Assembly (NCBI GenBank): GCA_046330315.1
Contig: JAXLSZ010000008.1
Span: 207,849 to 271,848, forward strand
Length of the DNA: 64,000 bases
Reading direction: 5' to 3'
DNA from: JAXLSZ01 sp046330315
Lineage (GTDB): Bacteria > Actinomycetota > Thermoleophilia > Solirubrobacterales > 70-9
Shown: positions 1-7,918 of the stretch, piece by piece
How the letters are laid out: every line of letters starts with the position of its first letter
Numbering within the stretch: the first letter of the stretch is position 1
Notes under the pieces: generated by a model
Seen by the model: the letters and a program-made list of their open reading frames with translations, nothing else
Told to the model about the DNA's origin: nothing
Database searches by the model: none
Position numbers and translations under genes: made by a program

Positions 1-389
1 GGCTGGTGGAGCAGCCCGGGGAGGCGGGCCAGCAGGCCGCGGCCGACCCGGATCGGCGAGGTCACGCGGGGGGCTCGCACCGCCACCTCCTCCAGCGCCC
101 CCTTGCCGCACACCCCGCAGGAGGAGCTGGTGTAGAAGCGCCGGCTCGACGGCGGCTTCGCACCCGGCGCGACCACGTCGACGGTGTTCGCCTCGAGCCC
201 GGCGCCCAGCCCGACCCGCGGCGGGCCGGCGATCACCCCCTCGCCGAACAGGAAGCCGGCGGCGAGGGCGAAGTCGTCCCCCGGCGTGCGCATCGTCACC
301 GCGACCGGCTCGCCGTTCAGCCTGATCTCGAGCGGAAGCTCGACCGCCACATGGTCGGTGGCGCCGTCGCGCCGCACCCTCGCCAGCAT
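1..389 (-). CDS. fdhD: FdhD, formate dehydrogenase accessory sulfurtransferase (3' end cut by window edge)
   Basis: FdhD moves sulfur from IscS to the bis-MGD cofactor so that the formate dehydrogenase apoenzyme becomes active; it is cytoplasmic. The reverse strand reads a protein starting MLARVRRDGATDHV and passes through the family hallmark FYTSSSCGVCGKG (coded near 100-140), whose two cysteines form the sulfur-carrying loop. About 129 residues are present; families are usually about 270, so the C-terminal half lies outside the window. ATG at 389 is the first good start; a TTG at 434 would add about 15 residues. It lies 55 nt downstream of the catalytic subunit gene on the same strand, the usual place for this maturation factor. 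Confidence 0.85.
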   Translation of the reverse strand, partial: MLARVRRDGATDHVAVELPLEIRLNGEPVAVTMRTPGDDFALAAGFLFGEGVIAGPPRVGLGAGLEANTVDVVAPGAKPPSSRRFYTSSSCGVCGKGALEEVAVRAPRVTSPIRVGRGLLARLPGLLHQ

Positions 390-444
390 CGCCGCGTCGG
401 GCGGACCCTCGGCCCTGCTGCCGGCGCCCCCCAAAGCCGGACGC

Positions 445-2544
445 TCAGCCGGCCGCGACCGCGGCCCGCCCGGCGGCCCGAGGGGCCGGAGTTGCTCCGC
501 GGGCGGCAGGCTCGACCGAGACGGCGACCACCTTGTACTCGGGACAGGCGGTGTTGACGTCGGCAGAGGAGCCGATCAGCAGGTTCGTGCGCACCTCGGG
601 GAAGTGGAAGGCGGCGAAGACGTGGCCGGGCTCGATCCTCTCGGTGAGCCGGACGGCGATCCGGATCTCGCCGCGGCGGCTGCGCACCAGCGCCTCGTCG
701 CCGTCGGCGAGCCCCCGGGCGGCGGCGTCGTCGGGGTGGATCTCGAGATGCTCCGCGCCGACCAGCTCGAGGTTGCCGGTGCGGCGGGTCATCGTCCCGG
801 CGTTGTAGTGCTCCAGGCGCCGGCCGGTCACCAGGATCAGCGGGAACTCCTCGTCGGCCGCGTCCCCCGGCTCCTTGTAGGGAAGCGCGGCGAACCGCGC
901 GCGCCCACCGGGAAGCTCGAAGCTCTCCGCGTAGAGCATCGGTGAGTCCGTGCCGTCGGCGGCCACCGGCCATTGCAGGCCGCGGCGGCCGATCCGCTCG
1001 TGACTGAGCCCGGCGTATCGCGGCGTCATCTCGGCGACCTCGTCGAGCACGTCGGCGGGCGACTCGTACCCCATCTCGTGGCCGAGCGCTCGCGACACCG
1101 TGCAGAGGATCTCGAAGTCGGTCCTGGCCGAGCCGGGCGGCTCGGTGGCAGCCTGAACGAGCTGGACCCGCCGCTCGGCGTTGGTGAAGGTGCCGGTCTT
1201 CTCCAGGAAGGAGGAGGCGGGCAGGACGACGTCCGCGTAGCGGGTGGTCTCGTTCTCGAAGATGTCCTGGCAGACCAGGAAGTCGAGCGACTCCAGGGCC
1301 GCGATCACGTGCCCGGTGTCGGGGTCGGTCTGGGCGACGTCCTCTCCGAAGATGTACATCGCCTTCAGCCGGCCCTCGACCGCGGCGTCGAACATCTCGG
1401 GGATCTTCATCCCCGGGGCGCGCTTCATCTTCACGCCCCACCTGCGCTCGAAGGCCGCGGCCACCTCCTCGTCGGCCACCGACCGGTAGTCGGTGAAGGT
1501 GTCCGGCAGGGCGCCCATGTCGGAGGAGCCCTGCACGTTGTTCTGCCCGCGAAGCGGAAGCAGCGCGGCGCCGGGCCGCCCGACGTTGCCGGTCATCAGG
1601 GCCAGGTTGCAGATCAGCTGGACGGCCTCGGAGCCGTAGCGGTGCTCGGTCACCCCCAGGCCCCAGAGGATGCAGCCCCGCTCGGCCTCGGCGTAGGTGT
1701 GGGCGGCTCGCTCGAGGTCGCCGGCCGGGACCCCGGTGATCTCCTCGACCTGACGGGGGTCGTAGGCCGCGACCATCTCCTCGAGCGCCTCGAAGCCCTC
1801 GGTCCGCTCGGCGATGAAGGCCGGGTCGGTGAGGCCGTCGCGGATCACCACGTGGGCGAGGCCGTTGAGGAGCGCCGAGTTGGTGCCCGGGCGATTGGAG
1901 AGATGGACCTCGCCGTAGTCGGCGAGCTCGATCCGCCGCGGATCGGCCGTCACGAGGCGCAGCCCCTTCAGGGCCGCCTGCTTGATACGGGCCCCGACCA
2001 CCGGGTGCCCCTGGGTCGGGTTCGCGCCGATGATCAGGGCGGCGCCCGCCGCCTCGATGTCGTCGAAGGAGCCGGTCGCCCCCGAGAGGCCGAAGGACTT
2101 GCGCAGGGCGAAGGAGGTCGGCGAGTGGCAGACCCGGCTGCAGTTGTCGATGTTGTGGGTCCCGACCGCGGCCCGCATCAGGCGCGCCATCACGTAGCAG
2201 TCCTCGTTGGTCGCCCTCGAGGAGGCCAGGCCGGCTATCGCGTCGGGACCGTGCTCGCCCTTGATCCGCCCGAAGGCGTCGGCGATCCTCGCCACCGCCT
2301 CCTCCCAGGTGGCGAGCCGGAACCCGCCGCTCTCGCGGACCAGCGGCGCCTGCAGGCGATCGCGCGATCGGGCGAACTGGTGGGCGAAGCGCCCCTTCAG
2401 GCAGGTGTGGCCCTTGTTGGCCGGGCCGTCCATCGCCGGGCTTATCGAGACCACGTGGCCGTCCGCCCGGTGGGCCTCGAGGCGGCAGCCGACCCCGCAG
2501 TAGCCGCAGGTGGTCGTGGTCGTCTTGGAGAATCGCTCGCTCAT
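445..2544 (-). CDS. fdhF: Formate dehydrogenase catalytic (alpha) subunit, Mo/W-bis-MGD, Cys-type
   Basis: Oxidises formate to CO2 and passes electrons through its own [4Fe-4S] cluster to the partner subunits. The 699-residue protein begins with the N-terminal cluster ligands C13, C16, C20 and C48, followed by the molybdopterin oxidoreductase core and a C-terminal dinucleotide-binding domain (GRRLEHYNAG near residue 580). The active-site motif RVCHSP puts cysteine 139 where selenocysteine sits in E. coli FdhF, followed by the conserved His140. There is no signal peptide, so a soluble cytoplasmic enzyme is expected. The ATG overlaps the stop of the upstream Fe-S subunit gene (ATGA), and fdhD follows, so the four genes form one operon. 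Assignment is strong; whether Mo or W is used cannot be read from sequence. Confidence 0.95.
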   Translation of the reverse strand: MSERFSKTTTTTCGYCGVGCRLEAHRADGHVVSISPAMDGPANKGHTCLKGRFAHQFARSRDRLQAPLVRESGGFRLATWEEAVARIADAFGRIKGEHGPDAIAGLASSRATNEDCYVMARLMRAAVGTHNIDNCSRVCHSPTSFALRKSFGLSGATGSFDDIEAAGAALIIGANPTQGHPVVGARIKQAALKGLRLVTADPRRIELADYGEVHLSNRPGTNSALLNGLAHVVIRDGLTDPAFIAERTEGFEALEEMVAAYDPRQVEEITGVPAGDLERAAHTYAEAERGCILWGLGVTEHRYGSEAVQLICNLALMTGNVGRPGAALLPLRGQNNVQGSSDMGALPDTFTDYRSVADEEVAAAFERRWGVKMKRAPGMKIPEMFDAAVEGRLKAMYIFGEDVAQTDPDTGHVIAALESLDFLVCQDIFENETTRYADVVLPASSFLEKTGTFTNAERRVQLVQAATEPPGSARTDFEILCTVSRALGHEMGYESPADVLDEVAEMTPRYAGLSHERIGRRGLQWPVAADGTDSPMLYAESFELPGGRARFAALPYKEPGDAADEEFPLILVTGRRLEHYNAGTMTRRTGNLELVGAEHLEIHPDDAAARGLADGDEALVRSRRGEIRIAVRLTERIEPGHVFAAFHFPEVRTNLLIGSSADVNTACPEYKVVAVSVEPAARGATPAPRAAGRAAVAAG

Positions 2545-3203
2545 CCCGCCTCGCCCACATTGTGGGGGCTGTCCCCTACGAGGTCAAGCAGCAGGTGCTC
2601 GGTGATCGCGTCGGTCGGGCAGGTGTCGGCGCATGCCCCGCAGGAGACGCAGGTGGACCGCTCGAAGCCGGAGTCGAGGCCGGCGGTCACGTTCGCCTCG
2701 AAGCCGCGCCCTGTCGCGGTCAGCGCGAACGCGCCCTGCACCTCGTCGCAGGCCCGCACGCAGCGCCCGCAGGAGATGCAGAGCTCGTGGCGGAAGACCA
2801 GATAGGGATGGCGACCGTCGAGCCGCCGGGGATGGGTCTCACCGCTCCAGCGGGGCTCCACGATCCCGAAGTGGCGTGCCGTGGCGGCGAGCTCGGTGTG
2901 GGGAGCGGGCGGCTCGGGCAGCTCGGAAAGGACCAGCTCGACCGTCGCCGAGGCGACCCGCCTGGCGGTCTCGTCCCGCGTCGAGACGCTCATCCCCTCC
3001 CGGCAGGGTGTGGTGCAGGCGGCGATCGGCGCCGGGGAGCCCTGCTCGGCGACCAGGCAGACGCGGCAGGCCCCGAACGGCGCCAGGCGCTCGTCGAAGC
3101 AGAGGGTCGGCACGAAGCTCCCCGCCTCCCGGGCGGCCTCGAGCACGGTGGCGCCGTCGGCGACCTCGACCTCGACCCCGTCCACGTTGAGCCGCAGGCT
3201 CAC
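2541..3203 (-). CDS. Formate dehydrogenase Fe-S subunit, HoxU/NuoG-N-terminal-like
   Basis: A 220-residue electron-transfer subunit linking the catalytic subunit to the NAD-reducing subunit. An N-terminal [2Fe-2S] domain is ligated by C35, C46, C49 and C63. A C-terminal two-cluster ferredoxin domain has C142/C145/C148/C152 and C185/C188/C191/C195. The segment between them (about 95-125) lacks the cysteines that hold the N5 cluster in many NuoG proteins. The GTG at 3203 was chosen because it overlaps the upstream stop (GTGA) and gives the usual MxLxxDG-like beginning; a longer frame to 3278 would run into the neighbouring gene. A soluble NAD-linked formate dehydrogenase of the Cupriavidus/Rhodobacter type is the best fit. 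Confidence 0.88.
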   Translation of the reverse strand: MSLRLNVDGVEVEVADGATVLEAAREAGSFVPTLCFDERLAPFGACRVCLVAEQGSPAPIAACTTPCREGMSVSTRDETARRVASATVELVLSELPEPPAPHTELAATARHFGIVEPRWSGETHPRRLDGRHPYLVFRHELCISCGRCVRACDEVQGAFALTATGRGFEANVTAGLDSGFERSTCVSCGACADTCPTDAITEHLLLDLVGDSPHNVGEAG

Positions 3204-4834
3204 GCGATCCCGATCTCCCCGCCGAAGTGACGGATCAGACTGCGGATCGGCGCCGGCATCCCGCCGCCGTGGGCGCACAGCGAGCCCAGCTCAAGCGTCT
3301 CCAGCAGCGCCTCGAGGCTCTCCCGGCCCACCGGGCCGGGGCGCTCGACCATTTCCCGGGCGCGCTCCAGGCCGACCCGGCACGGGAAGCACTTGCCGCA
3401 GCTCTCGTCGGCTCCGAAGGCAAGCAGGTGGCGGGCCAGGGCCCGCATGTCGGTGCGCTCGTCGAAGCCGACGATGCTGCCGTGGCCGACCATGCAGCCC
3501 TCCGCGGCGAGCTGGTCGAAGTCGAAGGCCACACCGAGCCTGGTTCCGGGCAGGATCCCGCCAAGCGGACCGCCGATCTGAAGCGCCTTGATCTCGCCGC
3601 CGTCGCGGATGCCCCCGCCGACCTCCTCGCAGATCTGCTCCAGGGGGGTGCCGAAGCGGACCTCGTGGACGCCGGCGTTGCGGAACCGCTCGTTGAGGCA
3701 AACCAGCTTCGTCCCGGGCGTTGCCCCCGGGCTCAGGTCCCGGTAGGCCTCTGCCCCGTGGCGGGCGATGAACGGCACGTTGCAGAGCGTCTCGACGTTG
3801 TTTACCACCGTGGGGCGGCCGTGCCAGCCCCGCTCGGCCGGGAAGGGCGGGCGGGCGTTGACGGTCCCCCGGAGGCCCTGCAGGGAGTTCAGCAGCGCGG
3901 TCTCCTCGCCGACCACGTAGGAGCCGGCACCCTCGAACACCTCGACCTCGAAACCGCCCTCCCCGAGGGTGCCCGGGCCGAGCCGCCCGGCGGCGCGCGC
4001 CTCCTCGACCGCCTCGCGGAGCAGCGGCGTCGCGCGCGGGTACTCGGAGCGCACGAAGACGAAGCCCCGCGAAGCCCCGACCGCGAGCGCCGCCAGGGCC
4101 ATCCCCTCGAGCAGCAGGTCGGGGCTCCGCTCCATCAGGTGCTTGTCGATGTAGGACCCGGGGTCGCCCTCGTCTGCGTTGACGACGATCGCCTTCTCGC
4201 CATCGGCTCGGGCCGCGAACTCCCACTTGACCCCCGCCGGGAACCCGGCCCCGCCCCTGCCGCGCAGCTCGGCGGCCTTGACCTCGGCCAGCAGGCCTTC
4301 GGGCCCCAGCTCCCCCAGGGCGCGCTCAAGGCCGGACCAGTCTCCCTCGCCGAGCAGGACCGGCTGCTCGAGCATCGAGGTGGGCTCGGGCTCTGCGGCA
4401 TCGACGGCGGAGCCGGCCGCGAGGCGCTCCACCGACCCGGGGCCGGCGTCGACGACGTCGCCGTCGCGAACCGCCGCGGCGGTGTGGCAGAAGCCCAGGC
4501 AGACGGTCTCGCCGAGCGAGAGGCTGCCGTCGGCGCTCCGCTCGCCCGGCGCCAGGCCCAACTCCGCCGCCATCCGCTTTCGGTGCTCGCCGAAGTCGGC
4601 CGCCCAGCAGGCGGTGCCGGTGCAGACCGAGACGTGGCGAGCGCCGCGCGGCGCGGTGAGATCGTCGTAGAAGGTCGAGACGCCGTAGACGACCGCCTCC
4701 GGCAGGTTCGAGCGCTCGGCGGCGCGGCGGCGGTCCTCGTCGGTCACCTCGCCGTGGTCGGCGACCGCTTCCTTGAGCAGGTCGAGCGCCGTCGGCGGCC
4801 GCTCGGACTCCGCCGAGCGGAGGATCTCGATCAT
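3200..4834 (-). CDS. NAD-dependent formate dehydrogenase diaphorase subunit, NuoE-NuoF fusion
   Basis: Transfers electrons from the Fe-S subunit to NAD+ through FMN. The 544-residue protein joins a thioredoxin-like NuoE domain (residues about 1-140; [2Fe-2S] ligands C71, C76, C112, C116) to a NuoF domain. The NuoF part has the NADH-binding GRGGAGFP at 192-199, the FMN-binding NADEGDPG at 219-226 and a C-terminal [4Fe-4S] motif ESCGKCFPCRVG, completed by a later cysteine in SLCAHG. The ATG at 4834 was preferred over an in-frame TTG at 4876 because GGAGGT lies about 10 nt upstream. It is the first gene of the formate dehydrogenase operon; a promoter-like sequence lies just upstream. Confidence 0.9.
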   Translation of the reverse strand: MIEILRSAESERPPTALDLLKEAVADHGEVTDEDRRRAAERSNLPEAVVYGVSTFYDDLTAPRGARHVSVCTGTACWAADFGEHRKRMAAELGLAPGERSADGSLSLGETVCLGFCHTAAAVRDGDVVDAGPGSVERLAAGSAVDAAEPEPTSMLEQPVLLGEGDWSGLERALGELGPEGLLAEVKAAELRGRGGAGFPAGVKWEFAARADGEKAIVVNADEGDPGSYIDKHLMERSPDLLLEGMALAALAVGASRGFVFVRSEYPRATPLLREAVEEARAAGRLGPGTLGEGGFEVEVFEGAGSYVVGEETALLNSLQGLRGTVNARPPFPAERGWHGRPTVVNNVETLCNVPFIARHGAEAYRDLSPGATPGTKLVCLNERFRNAGVHEVRFGTPLEQICEEVGGGIRDGGEIKALQIGGPLGGILPGTRLGVAFDFDQLAAEGCMVGHGSIVGFDERTDMRALARHLLAFGADESCGKCFPCRVGLERAREMVERPGPVGRESLEALLETLELGSLCAHGGGMPAPIRSLIRHFGGEIGIA

Positions 4835-4855
4835 GTTGTGCGACACCTCCGAGCC

Positions 4856-4884
4856 ACCGTAGACAAATTGGTACAAGCACGCAA
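4856..4884 (-). promoter_or_regulatory. Candidate promoter of the formate dehydrogenase operon with a palindrome in its spacer
   Basis: On the minus strand TTGCGT (4884-4879) and TACGGT (4861-4856) are separated by 17 nt, a sigma70-like arrangement about 22 nt upstream of the diaphorase ATG. The spacer contains TTGTACCAA (4876-4868), a 9-bp palindrome that could bind a regulator. Seen by eye only; neither element is a perfect consensus. Confidence 0.4.
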
Positions 4885-4887
4885 GCC

Positions 4888-4961
4888 GGAGCCCACCAGA
4901 GAACGCGGGCCGGGGGCCGCGGGAGCGCCCGAGACGGAGCCCACCAGAGAACGCGGGCCGG
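4888..4961. repeat. 26-bp direct repeat, two copies
   Basis: An identical 26-bp sequence starting GGAGCCCACCAGAGAACG occurs at 4888-4913 and 4936-4961, 48 bp apart, upstream of the formate dehydrogenase promoter in a gene-free gap (4885-5054). Function unknown; it is too far from the start codon to be a leader element. Confidence 0.8.
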
Positions 4962-5054
4962 ACCCCACGAAGGGACGCAATCCGGGTCCCCGCGATTCCC
5001 TGGCGACTTTGACCGCCATACGCGGCTCAACTCGCCAAAGATCAGCGGCGCCTG

Positions 5055-5132
5055 CAGGTGCGGGTCGGCCGGACGGCCGGCAGGTGCGGGTCGGCCGGAC
5101 GGCCGGCAGGTGCGGGTCGGCCGGACGGCCGG
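5055..5132. repeat. 26-bp tandem repeat, three units, next to the hisC stop
   Basis: Three exact head-to-tail units beginning CAGGTGCGGGTCGGCC lie at 5055-5080, 5081-5106 and 5107-5132, followed by a partial unit to about 5142, directly abutting the hisC stop codon at 5144. Each unit contains GGCCGGACGGCCGG, which can fold into short GC hairpins, so the array may act as a transcription terminator or mRNA end stabiliser for hisC. It contains no spacers, so it is not a CRISPR array. Confidence 0.85.
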
Positions 5133-5143
5133 CAGGTGCCGGG

Positions 5144-6244
5144 TCAGCCCCCCATCGCCTCGCTCAGCGCGGCGAGGAAGCGGTCGTTGTCCGCAGGGCT
5201 GCCGTGGGTGACCCTGATGTGGCCCGGGGCGCCGAGCGCCTTGCCGGGCCGCACGAGGACCCCGCGCTCGGCCAGGCTCCCGACCACGCGCTCCTCCGCT
5301 CCTGGGTCGCCGAGGACGACCCAGGAGAAGTTGGCCTGGGTCTCGGCGGTCTCGAGGCCGAGCTCGGCCAGCCCATCCTCGACGCGGACGCGCTGCACGA
5401 CCGCGGCCTCGACCCTGGAGGCGACGTCGTCGGAGTGCAGCACGGCCTCCGAAGCCGCCGCCTGGGCGAGGGCGTTAACGCTGAAGGGCTGTCGCACCGC
5501 GTCCACGGCGGCGCGGAATGCGGGCGAGCAGAGGCCGTACCCGACCCGCAGCCCGGCGAGCCCGTAGCACTTGCTGAAGGTGCGCAGCAGCACGAGGTTG
5601 GAGAACTCGGGGAGAAGGTCGACGGTGGCGTCGGGGTCGTCGGTCTGCTGGAACTCGATGTAGGCCTCGTCGAGGATCACGGTCACGTGGGGCGGGACGC
5701 GCGAGCAGAACTCGGCGATCCGGTCGGCCCCGATGTGGGTGCCGGTCGGGTTGTTGGGGTTGCAGACGAGCAGGAGCTGGGTGGCGGCCGTCACCTCCTC
5801 GAGCATCGCGTCGAGGTCGTGGTAGTAGCCCGGGCCGAGCGGGACCCGGATCTCACGCGCGCCGGAGAGCGCCGGCAGGTAGGGGTACATCGAGAACGAG
5901 GGCCAGGCGTAGAGGATCTCCGCACCCGGCTCGCAGAGGGCCTCGGCGGCGGCCAGGAGGATCTCGCAGGAGCCGTTGGCCACGGCGACCTGCCCCGGCT
6001 GCACCTCGAAGCGCTCGGCTATCCGGCGCCTCAGCCGGGTCGCCGCGGGGTCGGGGTAGCGGTTCATCGCGGGAGCTGCGCGGCGGATCGCCTCGACCAC
6101 CTCCGGGTGCGGTGGGATCGGCGACTCGTTGGAGGCGAGCTGCGCGATGTCGCCGGCGGCTACCTGCTCGGGGGCCTGGCCCTCGGGCACGCCGGCCCGG
6201 TAGCCGGGTATGCGGGAGAGCTTCTCTGCGAAGGTGACGCTCAC
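5144..6244 (-). CDS. hisC: Histidinol-phosphate aminotransferase
   Basis: PLP enzyme that transaminates imidazole acetol phosphate with glutamate in histidine synthesis; homologues can also act on aromatic amino acids. The 366-residue protein has the class I/II fold: ASNE at 37-40, CNPNNPTGTH at 161-170, LDEAY at 191-195 and the Schiff-base lysine K225 in RTFSKCYGLAG, followed by the phosphate-binding arginine segment LRVGYG. GTG at 6244 was chosen because AGGAG lies 6 nt upstream; upstream in-frame codons encode junk-like residues. No other his genes are nearby. It follows aroH (chorismate mutase), so a role in phenylalanine/tyrosine transamination is a reasonable alternative. Confidence 0.88.
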   Translation of the reverse strand: MSVTFAEKLSRIPGYRAGVPEGQAPEQVAAGDIAQLASNESPIPPHPEVVEAIRRAAPAMNRYPDPAATRLRRRIAERFEVQPGQVAVANGSCEILLAAAEALCEPGAEILYAWPSFSMYPYLPALSGAREIRVPLGPGYYHDLDAMLEEVTAATQLLLVCNPNNPTGTHIGADRIAEFCSRVPPHVTVILDEAYIEFQQTDDPDATVDLLPEFSNLVLLRTFSKCYGLAGLRVGYGLCSPAFRAAVDAVRQPFSVNALAQAAASEAVLHSDDVASRVEAAVVQRVRVEDGLAELGLETAETQANFSWVVLGDPGAEERVVGSLAERGVLVRPGKALGAPGHIRVTHGSPADNDRFLAALSEAMGG

Positions 6245-6264
6245 GATCGCTCCTCGGGGGCCGC

Positions 6265-6648
6265 CTATTGTGCCGCGTGGAGGTCGGAGCGCAGGGCCCG
6301 GGCGTCGCCCAGATAGGCGTGGGCCGGGCGGTGGCCCTCCTCCGCGTAGTAGTGGACCATCACCCGGATCACCCGGGGCATCGCGCCTGGCACGTCGATC
6401 TCCCGGGTGCACAGCAGCGGCACCGAGTCCAGGCCCAGCGCCCGGGCGGCGACGGCCGGGAACTCGGCGTTGAGGTCATCGGTGGTGGTGAACAGGCAGC
6501 TCACCATCGCCTCGGGCGAGAGCGAGTTGCGCTCGATCAGCTCCCCCATGAGCTCGGTCGTCGCCCCGCGGATCGCCGCCGCCTCGTTGGCGTCGGCCTG
6601 CACCGCGCCGCGCACCGCGAATAGTCGTCTACCGCTCACCGACGGCAT
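6265..6648 (-). CDS. aroH: Chorismate mutase, AroH type
   Basis: Rearranges chorismate to prephenate for phenylalanine and tyrosine synthesis. The 127-residue protein matches the small trimeric AroH fold rather than the helical AroQ type: RRLFAVRGAVQAD near the N-terminus (first catalytic Arg), the ATTELMGELIERN helix, the FTTTDDLNAEFPA segment, PLLCTREIDVPGAMPRVIRV with the second active-site Arg, and a C-terminal VYLG-like AYLGDARALR. ATG at 6648 overlaps the end of the upstream pseudouridine synthase gene by 20 nt; a GTG at 6639 is the alternative start. It forms an operon with hisC downstream. Confidence 0.9.
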   Translation of the reverse strand: MPSVSGRRLFAVRGAVQADANEAAAIRGATTELMGELIERNSLSPEAMVSCLFTTTDDLNAEFPAVAARALGLDSVPLLCTREIDVPGAMPRVIRVMVHYYAEEGHRPAHAYLGDARALRSDLHAAQ

Positions 6649-7330
6649 CTTTCCAGAGCCGGGCGACCTCCTCGGGCCCGAGCCGCCTGCTCTCACCCGG
6701 CCCCAGCGAGCCCAGCCGCACGCTTCCCAGCCTGGTCCGGCGCAGCGCCGTGACCTCGTTGCCGAGCGCCTCGAACATCCTGCGGACCTGCCTGTTGCGC
6801 CCCTCGCGGATCGTCATCTCCACGGTGCGGCCGCCGCGGCGGCGGACCCGGGCGGGAGCGGTCGGGCCGTCGTCGAGCTCCACGCCGGTCCGCAGCCTGC
6901 GCAGCTCGCCCTCCCCCGGCGACCGCCGCAGCTCGGCCAGGTAGGTCTTCTCGACCCCGTAGCGGGGATGGGTCAGGCGGTTGGCGAGGTCGCCGTCGTT
7001 GGTGAGCAGGATCAGCCCGGTCGTCTCGGCGTCGAGGCGGCCTACCGGGTAGAGCCGGGCGGGGCTGCGGACCAGGTCCACGACGGCCGGCCTTCCCGCG
7101 GGGTCCGACGCCGTGGAGACGACGCCGGCGGGCTTGTGGACCGCCCAGACCTCGCGCGGCTCCGCCGCCACCGGCTCCCCGTCCACAGCAACCTCGTCGC
7201 CCTCCCCCACCTGGCGCGCCGGATCGGTGACGACCTCTCCTCCCACCGTGACCCTCCCCGCCGCGACGATCCGCTCGGCGGCCCGCCGCGAGGCGACGCC
7301 GCCGTGGGCGAGGTACCGGGCCAGCCTCAT
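6629..7330 (-). CDS. rluB: RsuA/RluB-family rRNA pseudouridine synthase
   Basis: Converts a specific uridine of ribosomal RNA to pseudouridine. The 233-residue protein has an N-terminal S4 RNA-binding domain (about 1-55: RLARYLAHGGVASRRAAE) and the catalytic domain with the family motif GRLDAETTGL, in which D100 is the catalytic aspartate. REGRNRQVRRMF near 180 completes the family signature. It sits between scpB and aroH; scpA-scpB-rluB is a very common bacterial gene order. RluB (23S) fits this context better than RsuA (16S), but target specificity is inferred. Confidence 0.9.
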   Translation of the reverse strand: MRLARYLAHGGVASRRAAERIVAAGRVTVGGEVVTDPARQVGEGDEVAVDGEPVAAEPREVWAVHKPAGVVSTASDPAGRPAVVDLVRSPARLYPVGRLDAETTGLILLTNDGDLANRLTHPRYGVEKTYLAELRRSPGEGELRRLRTGVELDDGPTAPARVRRRGGRTVEMTIREGRNRQVRRMFEALGNEVTALRRTRLGSVRLGSLGPGESRRLGPEEVARLWKDAVGER

Positions 7331-7345
7331 TGCGGCGCGGCCGCC

Positions 7346-7918
7346 CTAGGGAGCGGTCCGGCGCTCGCCGGCCCTGACCAGCCGATCCCTGAGGTCGCGC
7401 TCGTCCTCGGGGGTCGGGTCGAACCCGGAGGGGTCGGGCAGCTCGCCCAGCCCGGCGAGTCCGAAGAGCCTCTCGAAGAGCGGCGTGGTGCGGTAGGTGA
7501 CAGCGCCGAAGCGCGAGCGCCCGGACTCCTCGATCAAGCCACGCTCGCCGAGGGTCTGTACCGCCGACTCCGAGGCGACCCCCCTGATCCGGGCCACCTC
7601 GGGCCGCGAGACCGGCTGCAGATAGGCGACGATCGCCAGCGTCTCGGCCTGGGCCTGGGTGAGAGGGGGCGTGCGGGGCCTCGCCAGCAACCGCCTCGCG
7701 GCCTCCTCGGCCTCGGGGGCGGAGGCGAGCGAGTAGCCGCCCGCGACCTCGCGGAGCACCACCCCGCGCCTTCCCTCGACAAGCTCTTCGCCGAGCTCCG
7801 CCAGGGCCGCCGACACCTCCGCGCCGGGCGCCTCGCAGGCCTCGGCCAGCTCCGCTGCCGAGACCGGCTGGGGTGAGAGGAACAGCAGCGCCTCGACGCG
7901 CCTCGCCAGCTCTCTCAT
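7346..7918 (-). CDS. scpB: Segregation and condensation protein B
   Basis: Winged-helix partner of ScpA in the SMC condensin complex that organises and segregates the chromosome. The protein is 190 residues, normal for the family, with the typical opening RRVEALLFLSPQPVSAAELA, the LTQAQAETLAIVAYLQPVSRPEV segment of the second winged helix and a late RFGAVTYRTTPLF. The ATG overlaps the scpA stop codon (ATGA at 7918-7915), which fixes the start; a longer open frame to 8977 is only shadow sequence across scpA. Confidence 0.92.
   Translation of the reverse strand: MRELARRVEALLFLSPQPVSAAELAEACEAPGAEVSAALAELGEELVEGRRGVVLREVAGGYSLASAPEAEEAARRLLARPRTPPLTQAQAETLAIVAYLQPVSRPEVARIRGVASESAVQTLGERGLIEESGRSRFGAVTYRTTPLFERLFGLAGLGELPDPSGFDPTPEDERDLRDRLVRAGERRTAP

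Noticed and set aside
2110..2150. Selenocysteine in the formate dehydrogenase
   Set aside because: The active-site codon encodes Cys139 (RVCHSP); there is no in-frame TGA.
4826..5143. Small protein genes in the gap between the fdh operon and hisC
   Set aside because: Open frames here are built from the repeats or are antisense shadows; none has a ribosome binding site or plausible composition.
3227..6316. 1029-codon plus-strand open frame
   Set aside because: Antisense to the formate dehydrogenase diaphorase gene and hisC, crosses a repeat region, and has low-complexity composition without any domain pattern.
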